Source of the DNA: Dugong dugon
Lineage: Eukaryota; Chordata; Mammalia; Sirenia; Dugongidae
DNA: 64,000 bases
Assembly (NCBI GenBank): GCA_030035585.1
Contig: CM057462.1
Coordinates: 118,415,234-118,479,233 of the forward strand
Reading direction: 5' to 3'
The position numbers and the translations under genes are program-made. Each line of letters begins with the position of its first letter. The first letter of the stretch is position 1. The notes under the pieces were generated by a model. The model saw nothing but the letters and a program-made list of their open reading frames with translations, was not told where the DNA came from and did not search any database. This document shows positions 1-10,639 of this stretch, in pieces.

Positions 1-430
1 TTTCGGGGCGCTGGCTGGGGTAAGAAACCTCCCGGTATTGACTAGGGGGGTGAGTTAGAGTGGAAATTGGCTGCATCTTGGTGAATTAGACGACATGTGT
101 CCCCAGAGCTTGAAAAAGGGGTGTCCTGACTTACCAGGGTAAAAATTTTTCTAGCCTTAAGAGTATTTGTAGTTCCTTTTATTAATATTCTCATAAAACA
201 GAGAACACAAAAACAAACTAGAGTAATCACTATTCTTAAAGTTCCTTTTTGGGACTCTTCTATGGCCCACTTAACTGGACCTACTGGAGTTAGGGTTGAG
301 ACTACACACCACACGGGAGGGTTAGCGTGTCCCCAGCTTGCAGGATCAGTGTCCCTTTTGCCTGTAGAATCACCAGCACATTTTCTGTCCAGGTCTCCTA
401 GAAAAACAGAAGGATAGAGGGAAACAAGGT
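1..430 (-). pseudogene. Possible env 5' region of the ERV
   Basis: Directly downstream of the integrase C-terminus, where env begins in gammaretroviruses, an open frame of 90 codons (314-42, minus) carries a strongly hydrophobic run of about 18 residues (VITLVCFCVLCFMRILI) that could be an env signal-peptide or membrane segment. No surface-unit cysteine pattern or transmembrane-subunit motif can be seen, because the element runs off the left edge. The env assignment rests on position and hydrophobicity only. Confidence 0.3.
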
Positions 431-1262
431 CAAAATCATTGTACTGTAAGCTTCTTGAACTGGTACTTCAGACCCTGAACTGGAGTACAAGAGTATGGTG
501 GCTTTTTGTTCTCTGCTTCTTTCTCTTCCTCTGGCGGGGCTGCTTTTACTCTCGAGTGATGCACCCACGCGGCTACTCCTGCTAGTTTCAGAGATGAATG
601 GGTGGTCAGGAGAACATCAAAAGGTCTGTCCCACTGAGGGTCCAGTTGATCTTCTGGGTGTTGATTCTTCCAGGTTTTCAACAGGACCCCACCTCTGGGT
701 TGGAAACTATGGAGGGGAGTGTCAGAAGGAAAAGACAAACAAGAAGAAGCATACTGATTAACAGTGTTATGACAGCTCCCAGAGAATGGACCCAGTCTCT
801 CTTCTCCACCTTGGTCATCACTGAGGCAAGGAAAGTCAACTTTTTCAGGAATGATCTCCCATATATTAATTTGTAAGGGCCTAATCTGAGCCCGTTTCGA
901 GGCGCTACCTGGATTCTGAGCAGGGCAATGGGGGAGAACTTGTACCTAAGTGAAGCTTGTCTCCTGGCAAAGTTTCGCCAAGGACTTTTTCAGAGTATGG
1001 TTCATCTTTTTGGTCTTTCCAGTCGACTGTGGTCTCCAGGCTGAGTGTAATTTCCAATTCATATCTAAAACCTTGACTTCTTGGGTGACTGTTGCCATAA
1101 AAACTCTCCCATTGTCACTCTGGACTGAGATTGGAAGACCCAAACCAGGTATGATTTCTTTGAGTAATGCTTCAGTCATTTCTTGGGCTCATTTGGTTGG
1201 ACAAGGGAAAGCCTCCACCCACCCTTAGTAGGTGTCCACAAAAACCAGCAGATATCTAAAAT
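430..1262 (-). pseudogene. ERV pol: integrase remnant
   Basis: Core-domain sequence is spread over two frames. A first piece (about 1262-1180) matches the strand around the first catalytic Asp of gammaretroviral integrases but is frameshifted. The second (1179-946) has the motif QSDNG with the second catalytic Asp, followed by KLHSAWRPQSTGK. Family members usually have GKVERMN there, with the catalytic Glu; this copy reads GKTKKMN, so the Glu position is Lys. The C-terminal domain follows at 738-436 with LLTTHSSLKLAGVAAWVHHS, typical of the gammaretroviral integrase tail. The N-terminal zinc-binding HHCC region is not found between RNase H and the core, so it is deleted or unrecognisable. Confidence 0.85.
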
Positions 1263-1263
1263 T

Positions 1264-2130
1264 TCAAGGTGTCCGGGGCATTACCACTGCCACCTGAAGG
1301 GGATCATTGATGGCCTTCAGGAGTTCCAGGATTTCTGGTACATGTTTTATTTCTTTGTTGGCAGATGTCAGAAGTCCCCTTTCTTTCCACAAGGCACCGT
1401 ATGAATGAAGGACAAGTTGGGCATATTTACTGTCAGTACACACAGTTATGCATCTTCCTGCTCCTAGTTGCAGGGCCCACCCGAGGGCTATGAGTTTGGC
1501 CTTTTGAGCCGAAGTGCCGGCAGGAAGTGGAGCTGCCTCTAAGTCCTCACTTCGTGTCACCGCCGCATATCCTGCCTTGCAGCATCCTTCATGTAGAAAG
1601 CTACTGCCATCTGTATACATTTCTATCTCTGGGTCAGTCAAGGGAATATCTGAGAGATCTGGTCTGCTAGAATAAACTTCCTCAATTATCTCTAGGCAGT
1701 CATGTACAGGGGCATCTTCTGAAATAGGCAGCAATGTGGCAGGACTGAGGGAGGAGACAGCCTTCAGAACCACGTTTGGGTTGTCTAATAAGATGGCCTG
1801 ATATTTTCCCATCCATCCTGCTGTGAGCCAACCCCCACCCCCACCTCCATTTTGTTTCCAAAAAGGCAGAACTGTATGTGATGTGTTTACCATTAACTTT
1901 TGTCCAAGGGTGAATTTCTCTGCTTCCTGTAACAGCTCACATGTTACAGTCACAGCTTGAAGACAAGGGGGCCATCCCCAGGCCACATTGTCCAGCTGTT
2001 TTGAAAAGTAGGCCTCTGGTCGCCTGGCTGGTTCCAGTGTTTGAGTTAGTACGCCCACAGCAATTCCCTGTCTTAATATCAGTCCATTTAAAGGCAAATA
2101 GAGGCTGAGACTTGGGGTGTAGAGGAATAC
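1264..2130 (-). pseudogene. ERV pol: RT connection domain and RNase H remnant
   Basis: This is one long open frame (to 1264 on the minus strand). It starts in the RT connection region ([20 protein letters not shown], residues about 30-49 of the frame) and continues into RNase H. The RNase H Asp motifs are visible as MYTDGSS (Asp178 of the frame) and VCTDSKYA (Asp237). Between them the usual AQKAELIAL motif reads AQKAKLIAL, so the catalytic Glu position is Lys216. A glycine run (residues about 99-104) comes from a CCCACC-rich stretch near 1830-1850 and interrupts the tether region. The frame has stayed open for 292 codons by chance or relative youth, but the enzyme would lack a catalytic residue and the RT palm. 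Confidence 0.9.
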
Positions 2131-2545
2131 AAAAGAAGGCATCTTTCAAGTCTAGTACTGAAAATCAAGCACATTGACTGGGTATAGTAACTAAGAGGGT
2201 ATACGGGGTTTGGCACAATCGGATGACTGTCCTCTACTGTTTGGCTGATTTTCGTTAGGTCTTGAACAAACTGATATTCCCTTGTCCCCAGTTTCAACAC
2301 CGGTAAGATAGGGGTGTTGTACAGAGACTGGCAAAATTTCAAAAGTCCAGTTTCTATGTATCAAGGCACCAATGGTGCGCTCCCTTCCAAAGGTTCCTTT
2401 CAGAGGCGATATTGCCTCTGGTTTATAATAGGTGCTCTGGGTTTTAAAGTAATTTTAACCGGTGCGTCTGACTTGGCTCGCCCAGGCCTTTTTGATGCCA
2501 GAACTCTGGATTCATCTTTTGTTAAATATGGAAAGGAATGCCATT
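1937..2545 (-). pseudogene. ERV pol: RT N-terminal (fingers) remnant with palm deleted
   Basis: On the minus strand, 2342-2190 reads through NTPILPVLK, a shortened EYQFVQDL and HPIVPNPVYPL, the conserved N-terminal blocks of gammaretroviral RT. After a frameshift [18 protein letters not shown] follows (about 2149-2090). The next recognisable block is the connection domain (GVLTQTL, about 2050), so the segment carrying the YxDD catalytic motif is missing. Stops and frame changes occur throughout. Upstream (2545-2345) lies weaker similarity to the first part of RT, in broken frames. Confidence 0.85.
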
Positions 2546-2559
2546 AGCTGTCACTATTT

Positions 2560-3385
2560 CTTCTTGCAACAGTGTTGCCTGCAAGGTGTATGCCTTTTCA
2601 GGTGGGATCTGTAGAAAATGGAAAGGAACAACTCTGCCGTCCTATTTGGGTTACTCTGATAAGGAGGGTTGTGATTTTTCCAGTTATATAAGTTGGAGGT
2701 AGAGAAAGGAGTGTGTATTAACACTGTTCCTCCTTCAGCTGGAACTTCTTTCAGAGGAAATGGCCCTGCCTGAGCCCCGGCAGTACCCTCACCTAAACCA
2801 GTACTGTGATGGGTGTGGGGGGAGGGAGAAGATCATACCTGATGAAGTTGGACTCTTACTTCCTGATACCCTTCCTTATCAGTTTCTCCCTAGCTGGCCA
2901 GACTAGAATCAGGCTTGGCCCTTTCTGTGGGGGATTCTGCCATCATTCCTGGACCCAACCTGTTGGCTTCTACCGCACCTTCCTTATATGGGGAGGGTGC
3001 TGCAGCAGTTATTGGGGCTATTTTCCTTCTAAGAGGGGACCCTCCAGTGAGGATTCAGGAAGCACTTTTGCCTTCGGCTTTCCCTGGAAAAGAACCTGGT
3101 TAGAGGGATTCAAAGTTTGACAGAGAGACATGAAAGCTTGACTATAGGGAAGTTGGTCCCATTTTTTTTTTTCCCACGAAACAAGTCAAGCTGAAAAATT
3201 GTGCTGTAAACCAGAGACCCATTTTGGGGCCAATGTTCCTGGTCCCCCAGCTGGTATTGGGGCCATACATTGTTACATAAGCTTATCGTTTTCTTTCTTG
3301 TCATAGGCTCATAGCTATACCTCCTCCAGTTTGCTAGAAAGCAGCTTAGAGGAGATTTGGCTGGGATAGATGGGCCTCCCCCCAT
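2560..3385 (-). pseudogene. ERV gag remnant (matrix, proline-rich linker, start of capsid)
   Basis: The likely gag start is the ATG at 3385-3383 (minus): it begins MGGGPS, a myristoylation-type N-terminus, followed by SPLSCFLANW. Open sequence continues upstream to 3460, but those residues are not gag-like. The matrix block CNNVWPQYQLGDQEHWPQNG (about 3295-3235) and QLDLF identify an ERV1 gag. A proline-rich stretch with stops follows (about 3110-2780). The start of capsid is recognisable as HTPFSTSNLYNWKNHNPP (about 2725-2670). The rest of capsid, nucleocapsid (no CCHC knuckle seen) and protease are missing before RT begins near 2545. Confidence 0.82.
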
Positions 3386-6300
3386 AACAGGTGTTTGTTT
3401 ATGCATAAGCATCATCAGTAACTGCTTTTCATGTGCCTCAACAGCAACTACATTCTGCAAAACCTCAGACTGAGTATTAATATAAATACAGCAACATTAT
3501 TAAGGTACAAACTGTTTCTTGAGAGACTAACAGAAAGGCTAATACTATTTTATTTTGTAAAATCCTAGCTCAAGTTTCAGACACTTCTCTGATTATGATA
3601 TTTACAACTTTGTTAAATTTACCAAGAGGAACTTCTAATTCAAGAGTTACACTATCTAAACCCATTAGTTAGATAATTTAGGAGAAAGGAAAATGGTTTC
3701 TTATATCCAGAAAGTAGAACCTTAAAACATCAGCAATATTCTCACATAAAACCCATAGTTTCCTTTCGTTTACTCAGTCTTACGTAGTTAATTTCCGTTC
3801 CATGTGATTCTGGATCAGCAGCAGTGTGCGAACTCATCAGCTTCTACATAAGAGTTCTGGAAATCGTGACTGAGTCTTGTCACTGTCCTTTTCATAAGTC
3901 CAATATAGTTCATCTTTTTGTTGAGACACATTGGTCAAACATTTTCAGCAAATCAGTAAAGTAAAAACTTACCTGCAGATGACAAAACTTAATATGGCCA
4001 TGATTAACTTACAAAAATAATACTCTTAATAGTGAAAGACCTGATAGAAGTTAATTACAAGCACAACGTAAAGGCCAAATAAAACCAATTTAAAAAAAAC
4101 TTTAGCCAAAAATATTTCTAAATATAACCATTAATTATATTTTTAAAGAGCTTCAGATATAATACATAATAATCTTGAGACAAAATACCAAATAGTCAGG
4201 ATATATTAAGAACACACCAAGTCTCTAAATACCCAAGTAGTAATAAAAAAAGCTTCGTAGGTAAATGATGTGAATTCTTCAATTAAACTATTGGCTTTGA
4301 GAATGCTAGATTCAAAAATAAATCTGTGACCAAGTTAACAATAGAGATAATAATAAAATACATAATATTATGTATTTGCTGTCTCATACCAGGCAAAAGC
4401 ATAAGAGGAAATACTAACATACAAATTTTAACCAAACGAGAATCAGCCATGTCTCTTGATTTTGATAACACTTTCCATATAATTTATAACATGTTAAACC
4501 TTTTTAGCACTTTTCCTTAATAAAAAAAATTTTTTTTGTGGTTTTCCATGAAGTTTCAGAATTGTAAGGAGTTTGTTATATGTCACTGTGAAACGATGCT
4601 TAAGTTATTTAACCAAAGATCTTAAAGGTAAAAAAAGCTTAGCTTTTTTTTTTCTTTTCTGAAGCCATGTGGCTTGGTTTTCGACTCAGGAATCTTATTT
4701 TAATGAGAAACCATACTTTTGTCTTCAAGGCAGATTACACAAAGAATAAATTAACCCTTCAACTCGGAAATCAAAGAAAATTTTATTATTTTAACAGCAA
4801 GAAACTCAATTCTTTGTTTTATATGCTACTTAACATTAAAGCTCGTAAAAAATCTTGTAAATTATAAATTAAACCATTAAACTTTAGCCAGATAGGTCAA
4901 ACTTTTGACCATATCAAATAAATGTCTTTTTCAATGAACCTCTTAAACGTCTTTGTTGCATACCTCTTGTAACGCATTCTTTTAAAATGGCCAAAATGAA
5001 CACACTCATTAGCAGACTTAAATATATATACGTTCTTCCTCTTGTGGCATAAAAAGCCAACGTATATAAGCTTAAATTACGACAAATATCTATTAACTCA
5101 ATTTAATATCAATAAGTTACATAAAATGTCTTGGGAATAATTTTAAGCCTGTATATAATAAAACATAACTGTTGTTGAAAGTCTGTTTAAATATTCTAAT
5201 TTTCATTTAACTTTTACTATTTCTCATATTTTTACCAATCTAATTTTAGCCCTTAAAGATTTTATTAACTGGCTTTAGAAATTGCAGTCTGTGCTCAGTT
5301 GGCCAATTCATTGACATGGATATAACCATAAGTCTCTGGCTACTGCTGGAAACATTTTTCCACGCCATTTCAGGTTTCTCTCATTGTGATTGCTTTTTTT
5401 TTTGACTTCTTAGAGTTCCACTATAATACAGAGAACTTGTTTACAGTTCTTTTATGACTAGGATACACCCAATTTCTGAGAAATATAGCAAAGTAACAAT
5501 TTTTATAATCTTTTGTCTTAAAAGTGTCTCCACCTAGTTGGAAAAGGTCTTTCAAAAGCTTCCCTGGAGCTACATGACCTTGGAGCCTGGGGCCTGGGGG
5601 TTGAGGAGGCCTGATTTTGCTCCACAGTCATTCGCTAGACTCATGGAAGACATTTATATATGTTTAAGTCGACCTAGGCATTTTGAAGGGCAAAAGGTAA
5701 CTAATTTCTTTCTTTTTACTATTCTGGAACTGTACTTTTACTTTAAGACAAAATTATTATTTTTCCTTTAATAAAACACATTTCATATAATATTTAGCTA
5801 AGGTTACTTCCTATCCTGGGCCCCCAACCTCCTTGGAGATGTTTTTCTCAGAACTAAAAAAAAAAACTGGAACCAAAAATATTCGCAAATCTGGTGACAG
5901 GTTTTATACAGGTAAGGGTTGACGCAATGACAACACAAGAACACTGGGGCTTCACGGGACAAGTACACATAAATAACAGTAAACAAACACAAAACGTGAT
6001 CCCACCAAGACCATGAAGGTGATCTCAGCAGCCTCAACCTATCAGACAATGGGTAACAGAGGTGATCTTGGCAACCTCAACCTCCCAGACAATCTCTGAG
6101 GAATTTGCATGCTACACACTACAAACAGACAAAAATCCTGGAAGAAATGACGGAGATAATCTCGGCAGCCTCAGCCTCTCAGACAACCTTTTCGGGTGAC
6201 AGAGGTGATCTTGGCAACCTCAACCTCCCAGACAATTCCAGGAGCATTCACACATCCTAAAACCAAGACTCTAGAGTCACCAGAAGTCCCTTCTTGCGAT

Positions 6301-6638
6301 CCGACTCAGGGGTTCGGTCATCTGAGACATCTCCTGCTTCAGAAACCAAGGGCTCAGGTCCTGCGCTGGAACCGTTGGGCCTGCCCTATCTGCCCTGGTC
6401 CTGAGAACAACAGGGAGAGGAGTCGAGGACTCACCTTTGGATCCCTCCTATGCAGGTCTTTCTTTCTTTCATCCACCTCTTTTGGCGTGGTTGGGGACTA
6501 GCAGTGCTGTGGCAGACCCAGGTCTGGCCGATAGTCTTCCTGGAGGCAAATGAAACCTCTCACAGCTGCTTGTTAGGACAGCTGTTGATGAGCCCCAGGC
6601 CCTGCCCCAGGACAGCCATATCTCAAGCCGCTGGAGCT
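3386..6638 (-). other. ERV leader between primer-binding site and gag, unusually long
   Basis: About 3.25 kb separates the primer-binding-site region from the gag start. The part at roughly 3480-5560 is strongly AT-rich, with many short A and T runs and no open frame longer than about 70 codons. The part at 5560-6638 has a more even composition and contains the imperfect repeat described separately. I recognise no LINE or SINE in the AT-rich part. It could be an insertion, or an original spacer that has decayed. Confidence 0.5.
6016..6239. repeat. Imperfect repeated units in the ERV leader
   Basis: A unit of about 40-50 bp built on AGGTGATCTTGGCAACCTCA followed by ACCTCCCAGACAAT occurs four times: 6016-6059, 6060-6100, 6152-6201 and 6202-6239. 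Units 2 and 4 are nearly identical and units 1 and 3 share variants such as CTCRGCAGCCTCA. The pattern therefore looks like a two-unit array duplicated as a block with an offset of about 140 bp. Confidence 0.75.
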
Positions 6639-6659
6639 TCCTGTATGGGCCACCAAATT
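6639..6659 (-). other. Likely retroviral primer-binding-site region
   Basis: Immediately inside the LTR end the minus strand reads TTTGGTGGCCCATACAGG. This has the position and general form (TTTGGnGGC...) of primer-binding sites in class I ERVs. I cannot say with confidence which tRNA it matches. Confidence 0.55.
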
Positions 6660-6737
6660 TGTTACCACAATAATGCGCATTGGAGCCACCTGCCGCAACA
6701 GCCAATTCTGAGACGGGGTGAGGTGAGCAGTAAGAGT

Positions 6738-6743
6738 TTTATT
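6738..6743 (-). terminator. LTR polyadenylation signal
   Basis: AATAAA on the minus strand in the R region, about 80 bp before the inner LTR end. Confidence 0.5.
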
Positions 6744-6818
6744 ATATATCACTATATAGAGAAAGAGGGGAGTAGGTTCCTCCAAAAACCTGTCCCCCAC
6801 TGGAGATTGGCCGAAGGC

Positions 6819-6824
6819 TTTATA
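6819..6824 (-). promoter_or_regulatory. LTR TATA box
   Basis: TATAAA on the minus strand within the LTR, correctly placed upstream of the LTR polyadenylation signal at 6738-6743. This is a relic of the retroviral promoter. Confidence 0.5.
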
Positions 6825-7132
6825 GGGACAGACTTATGGGTCTTAGAAGTTTGTGTTAGTTTCCCCTTGAGGTGGTCACATCCCAGATGAGTTCATCTTT
6901 TCTTGGGGGTTATCTGGTGACATCCTGGTTTTTTTGTCCCAAGACGGGTGCTTTGTTCAGTTTTTCATTCCTCGATCATTATCACTTATTTTCCACCCTC
7001 CAGGGAGGAACGTCGGTTAATCTTAAACGTTTTATAGAGACTGGAACGGGAGGGAAAAGCAAGATCATGAGACAATGCAGGGGTTAGCCATGGGGACTAA
7101 TAATAGTGAGCCGGACCTATGCAGCCTCTTCC

Positions 7133-7181
7133 ACTATGAATCAAAAATCGACTCTACAGCACCTAATAATAACAACAACAT
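7133..7181 (+). repeat. RTE/SINE tail fragment
   Basis: CTATGAATCAAAAATCGACT, then TACAGCACCTAATAATAACAACAACA, is a decayed copy of the shared RTE and SINE 3' end (gctatgagtcagaatcgactcgacagcac...(aac)n). It abuts the outer edge of the ERV LTR. Confidence 0.6.
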
Positions 7182-7665
7182 AAAGAAAATATAGTACTCC
7201 TCTCAGTATACACCTGTGCCCTCTACAGCTTTTTGAGTTAGAGGCTGTGTGGGTCATTGCATTCCCACTGCTTAGCTTTGTGTTTGATTCATAGTAGGTG
7301 CTCAATAGATACTTGGTGACCCATGAATGAGTGGATCAATCAATGAGTGAGAGAACAGAGTCAGCCAGCCATCCCCCCGCCCGTGGTGAAGGTACTTGAT
7401 TTGCTTTTCACTTGGAGCTAACTGAAAGCCACTCTTACCTATTGTCAGGATCTGAGACAGCCTTTTACAAATCAGTGTCCTGACATTCTCTTCAGACAGA
7501 TTGGAGAAGCCTTTGTTTGTAAAATCCCAGTCTTGCCTGTTATCATCACAGTTATCCAGGAACTGTCAAAACCAATAGGGCCCCTCTGGGGAAAGCCAGG
7601 AAGCCTGCACAATTACTGCTCCCTATAAAGAGCCCATGACAGCATCTGCAGGCTGCTCCAATCCG
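7182..7665. other. Intergenic DNA with an L2 3'-end fragment
   Basis: Around 7245-7335 the sequence GTGTTTGATTCATAGTAGGT and GCTCAATAGATACTTGGTGA matches the 3' end of LINE L2 in plus orientation. The remainder shows no gene or recognised repeat. Confidence 0.5.
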
Positions 7666-7667
7666 CG

Positions 7668-7848
7668 TTACTGAAGTAACAACAGCGACCCCATGTGACA
7701 GAGTAGAACTGCCACTGGGTTTCCTAGGCTGTAGTCTTTACTGAAGCAGATCCCCAGGTCTTTCTTCTGAAGAGTTGCTGGGTAGGTTCCAACCACTAAT
7801 CTTGCGGTTAGCTACCGAACATTTAACCGTCGTGCCACCAGGGCTTCT
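7668..7848 (-). mobile_element. AfroSINE-type SINE, minus orientation, diverged
   Basis: The copy shows GACAGAGTAGAACTGCC, AGGCTGTAGTCTTTACTGAA and a tRNA-like head ending GTGCCACCAGGGCTTC. It is more diverged than most copies in the window and keeps the long middle part (AATCTTTACNGAAGCAG type). Confidence 0.8.
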
Positions 7849-7849
7849 T

Positions 7850-9085
7850 ATTTTCTTTATATTGGGGCCAAATCTGTGAGTTTGTTCATTTGCCTATTTT
7901 TTTGGACTTTTCCAACATCTTAGCACTTACTATGTTAGGTCTTATGCTAAAGGCTACGGGTCTGATGCTAGAAAATGTTATTCCTGTCCTCAGTCTCTAC
8001 TGCCTAGGGTGAGAGCAGCCTGGGCATAAATAACCAAAAAGCAACTGATGGTGCTGTTGCCAAGCAATGATTTGGGTCCAGTGGGAGCCATTGAAATATC
8101 TTGCGCTTTCAACAAAAATGCACTTGCAGCTTCTTCATGCATTTAAAGCCTGGGGCCATGAGGACCGAATCAGGTTGCAAAAGGGCCTGGACTAGCTTCC
8201 TCCCCTCCCCTTATTTACCCTCCCCTTCCCTCCTTTCTCCTCTCCTCCCTTCTCTTCCTCTTTCTCTCTTGCCCACTCCACCTACTCGTGAGTCTCATTA
8301 TGCTTAGGCTCTTCTCCTACCCTTAAAACACTTGCTCTCAGATAAGGGTCAGATGGACATATTTCACACTAATACGTAAATAATTTAAAAAAACTAAAAT
8401 GTTGCCACCCCTACCCCTGCCCCAGGGTTTGTTGATTTTTTTTCTCATAAAGGGAACAAACCCTTAGCTTAAGAGTAGGGGCTCTATGGGAGGAAATGCA
8501 GGCTTGGGCCAAGGGATGGGTGGCAGGGGAGGGAGCTTCAGACCCTACCAGAGTTCAGGGTGTGCGGATCTTGAACACCCCCTGCTAAGACTTTGGCTCT
8601 GTTTCTGGTCTTCAGCCAAGGTGGGAGAGGCCAGGCCTTGGGCTGGGGCTGGAAATAGGCCGTGGTCCTTGAGGTGACTCCACTAGTCCACAGGCATGTC
8701 CTAGGAAGCTCAGTTTACCCAGGGTCAGAGCATGTAAAGGCCACGTGTACCACAAAGCCACCGTCCCAGCAGCACTCTTTCCCTGCCAACAGTCTGGATG
8801 AGAAAACTCGAATGACCACCTGAGGCCGCTGTTACTCCACAATTTTTCTGCAAAAACTGCTGTCAGCAAAATGGGTGCCATGGTTGTCCAGATTTCCTTT
8901 TTTTTTTTTGTGGCTAAATCAAAGGATGGATGCCTCTGGAAAGAGGGGCAACACATACTCTCAGATCTGTTTTAACGTGGGAAAGCAGAGTTGGGAAAAC
9001 ATTTATACATTCTGAAAATGCCCTGATGTGTAATCATTTTGATTTTTTAATAGGGCACCTGTTTTCAATGTGCAGCATAGAATAA
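7850..9085. other. Intergenic DNA without recognised gene
   Basis: No exon-like or transposon-like sequence is recognised. A pyrimidine-rich tract (CCTCCCCTCC...TTTCTCTCTTG) lies at about 8195-8275. Confidence 0.6.
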
Positions 9086-9087
9086 TG

Positions 9088-9260
9088 CTTAAGAGCATTA
9101 TTTTGGCAGCATGCTGCCAAAACAGAATTGCGGGTTGGGCCCCAGTACCACACACACTAGCTGTGTGACCTTGTCCAGTGAGTGACTGAATCTCTCTGGG
9201 CCTCAGTTTTGTCATCTGCTTCATAGGGCATTTGTGAGGGAAAAGGGGAAGAGGCACATA
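9088..9260 (+). mobile_element. MIR element, plus orientation
   Basis: The segment ACTAGCTGTGTGACCTTGTC followed by CTCTCTGGGCCTCAGTTTTG and TCATCTG is the conserved core of MIR. A perfect palindrome (9101-9122) lies near its 5' side. Confidence 0.75.
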
Positions 9261-9285
9261 ACACTTGTGGCACTGTGCCCAACAC

Positions 9286-9457
9286 ATAAACAACAAAAAC
9301 CAAACCCGTTGCTGTCGAGTCGATTCTGACTCATAGCAACCCTATAGGACAGAGTAGAATTACCCATAGGGTTTCCAAGGAGCAGCTGGTGGATTTGAAC
9401 GGCCAACCTTTTGGTTAGCAGCCATAGCTCTTAACCACTGCACCACCAGGGCTCCGG
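9286..9457 (-). mobile_element. AfroSINE, minus orientation, short form
   Basis: It begins with the complement of the SINE tail (AAAACCAAACCCGTTGCTGT) and ends with the tRNA-like head complement (TGCACCACCAGGGCTCC). The middle segment around AAAGATGTGGCAGTC is absent, which defines a shorter subtype shared with the copies at 30575, 39232 and 55458. Confidence 0.92.
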
Positions 9458-10234
9458 CACAGTGAGACTCAAAAACAAGGAGATATTTTCATTAAATACT
9501 GTTTACACAATTTAAAAAGGAGATGAAGAAGGCTTTAGCCGGTTGCAAATTAAACGGAAGGTGGGCTGCGGTCTGAATCTGTACAATCAGCTGAAGGAGG
9601 AAAGGATGTGTGGGGTATATTTTGGAGAGTGGGATTGGCCAGTTCAGGCCAAGCAAAGAAGATGCCACCAAAAAGGCTGATAGAATCTCTCCCTCCTTCT
9701 CCCGTAAAAAAATGCTGCGTTGGTGCTTCACTCATAGCTCCCCTGGCTAAGATCCAGCTTCTCTCAACACGACTCTCACCCTCGTCACTTTGAGCAATTT
9801 CATTCTCCTCGTCTCTGTTTGCTTATTCACACTGCAGTTCACCCCTGCTCAGAGGCGCATAGTGATGGCCAAAATGTAATGTTGGATTTGGGAGCTTGAG
9901 AGGAAAGGAATAATTACTAACAAATTGCCATACTAGCCACGTGGACTCTAGATTTGACATAACTAGGAACTTGGTATGTGTGGTAATTACCCACACTTCA
10001 GTTGATTTTTAGGAAAACATATGAAAGAAACATTCTTTCTTTTTTTAAAAAAGGCTATAATGGTAAGAAATATTCCATAAGCAATTATGCAGCACTGTTT
10101 CAAGGGTTGGACTCTGCCAATGGGTTTTAACTACCAAAGAAAAGGGAATCTAATTTGGGGCTAGGGTAGTTTTAGGAATGGCAGTTTATGAGTTTTGTAC
10201 TGACAGGTGCTGGTGAAAAGCTGATTAATCCCAT
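9458..10234. other. Intergenic DNA without recognised feature
   Basis: No gene, repeat family or RNA was recognised here. Confidence 0.5.
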
Positions 10235-10365
10235 TCATTAATATAATGGGCTACATTTGTATAGCACTGCATGGAGTACCAAGTACTTTTATATAAACGG
10301 CTCTCATTCAATGTTCCCAACCACCTGCTGAGATATGAAGAGCACACAGTATTATTACAGCCATT
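10235..10365 (-). mobile_element. MIR-like fragment, minus orientation
   Basis: ATTTGTATAGCACTGCATGG...CAACCACCTGCTGAGATATG resembles the antisense MIR 3' half (tttatatagcactttacatg...caaccctatgaggta). It is short and diverged. Confidence 0.45.
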
Positions 10366-10639
10366 AAAAAAAAAACTTTGAGATATAATTCATATACTAC
10401 ACAATTCACCCATTTAAAGTGTACAGTAAAATGGTTTTTAGTATATTCACAGATAAGACAACCACTACCAGTCAATTTAAGAACATTTCCATCCCCTCAA
10501 AAAGAAACTCAACCCTATAGCTATTATCCTCTCCTGCCCCTCATTCTCCCCTTCCTTACTCCCCAGCCCTAGGTGACTACTAATCTACTTTCTGTCTCTA
10601 CAGATTTGCCTATTCTGGGCATTTTTTTCCCATTAAAAA

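Larger units (their letters stand above)
1..7079 (-). mobile_element. Degenerate class I (gammaretrovirus-like) endogenous retrovirus, left end outside window
   Basis: Read on the minus strand the order is LTR (7079-6660), primer-binding-site region (about 6659-6639), a long leader, gag remnants (3385 to about 2560), RT N-terminal fragment (2545-2090), RT connection and RNase H (2100-1264), integrase (about 1260-436), then a possible env start. This is the gammaretroviral order. The copy is dead: frames shift repeatedly, and capsid, nucleocapsid, protease and the RT palm are largely deleted. Only one LTR is inside the window, so target-site duplications cannot be checked. The family name is not assigned; pol and gag resemble the HERV-E/HERV-I/HERV-H side of ERV1. 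It lies in intergenic DNA downstream of DDAH1. Confidence 0.88.
6660..7079 (-). mobile_element. ERV 5' LTR
   Basis: The inner boundary is set by TGTTACC on the plus strand (LTR end ...GGTAACA on minus) next to the primer-binding-site region. The outer boundary (TGCATTGTC on minus, 7079) is inferred from a terminal TG and could be a few bases off. On the minus strand there is a TATAAA (6819-6824) and, about 80 bases further, an AATAAA (6738-6743), giving a plausible U3-R-U5 order for a compact LTR of about 420 bp. A second TATAAAA occurs at 7030-7036. Confidence 0.7.

Noticed and set aside
2806..3120. Plus-strand open frame of 104 codons
   Set aside because: It is the antisense shadow of the ERV gag linker, whose minus-strand identity is clear.
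6016..6239. CRISPR-like array
   Set aside because: Units are imperfect and mostly adjacent, with no regular spacers, and the context is a vertebrate retroviral leader.
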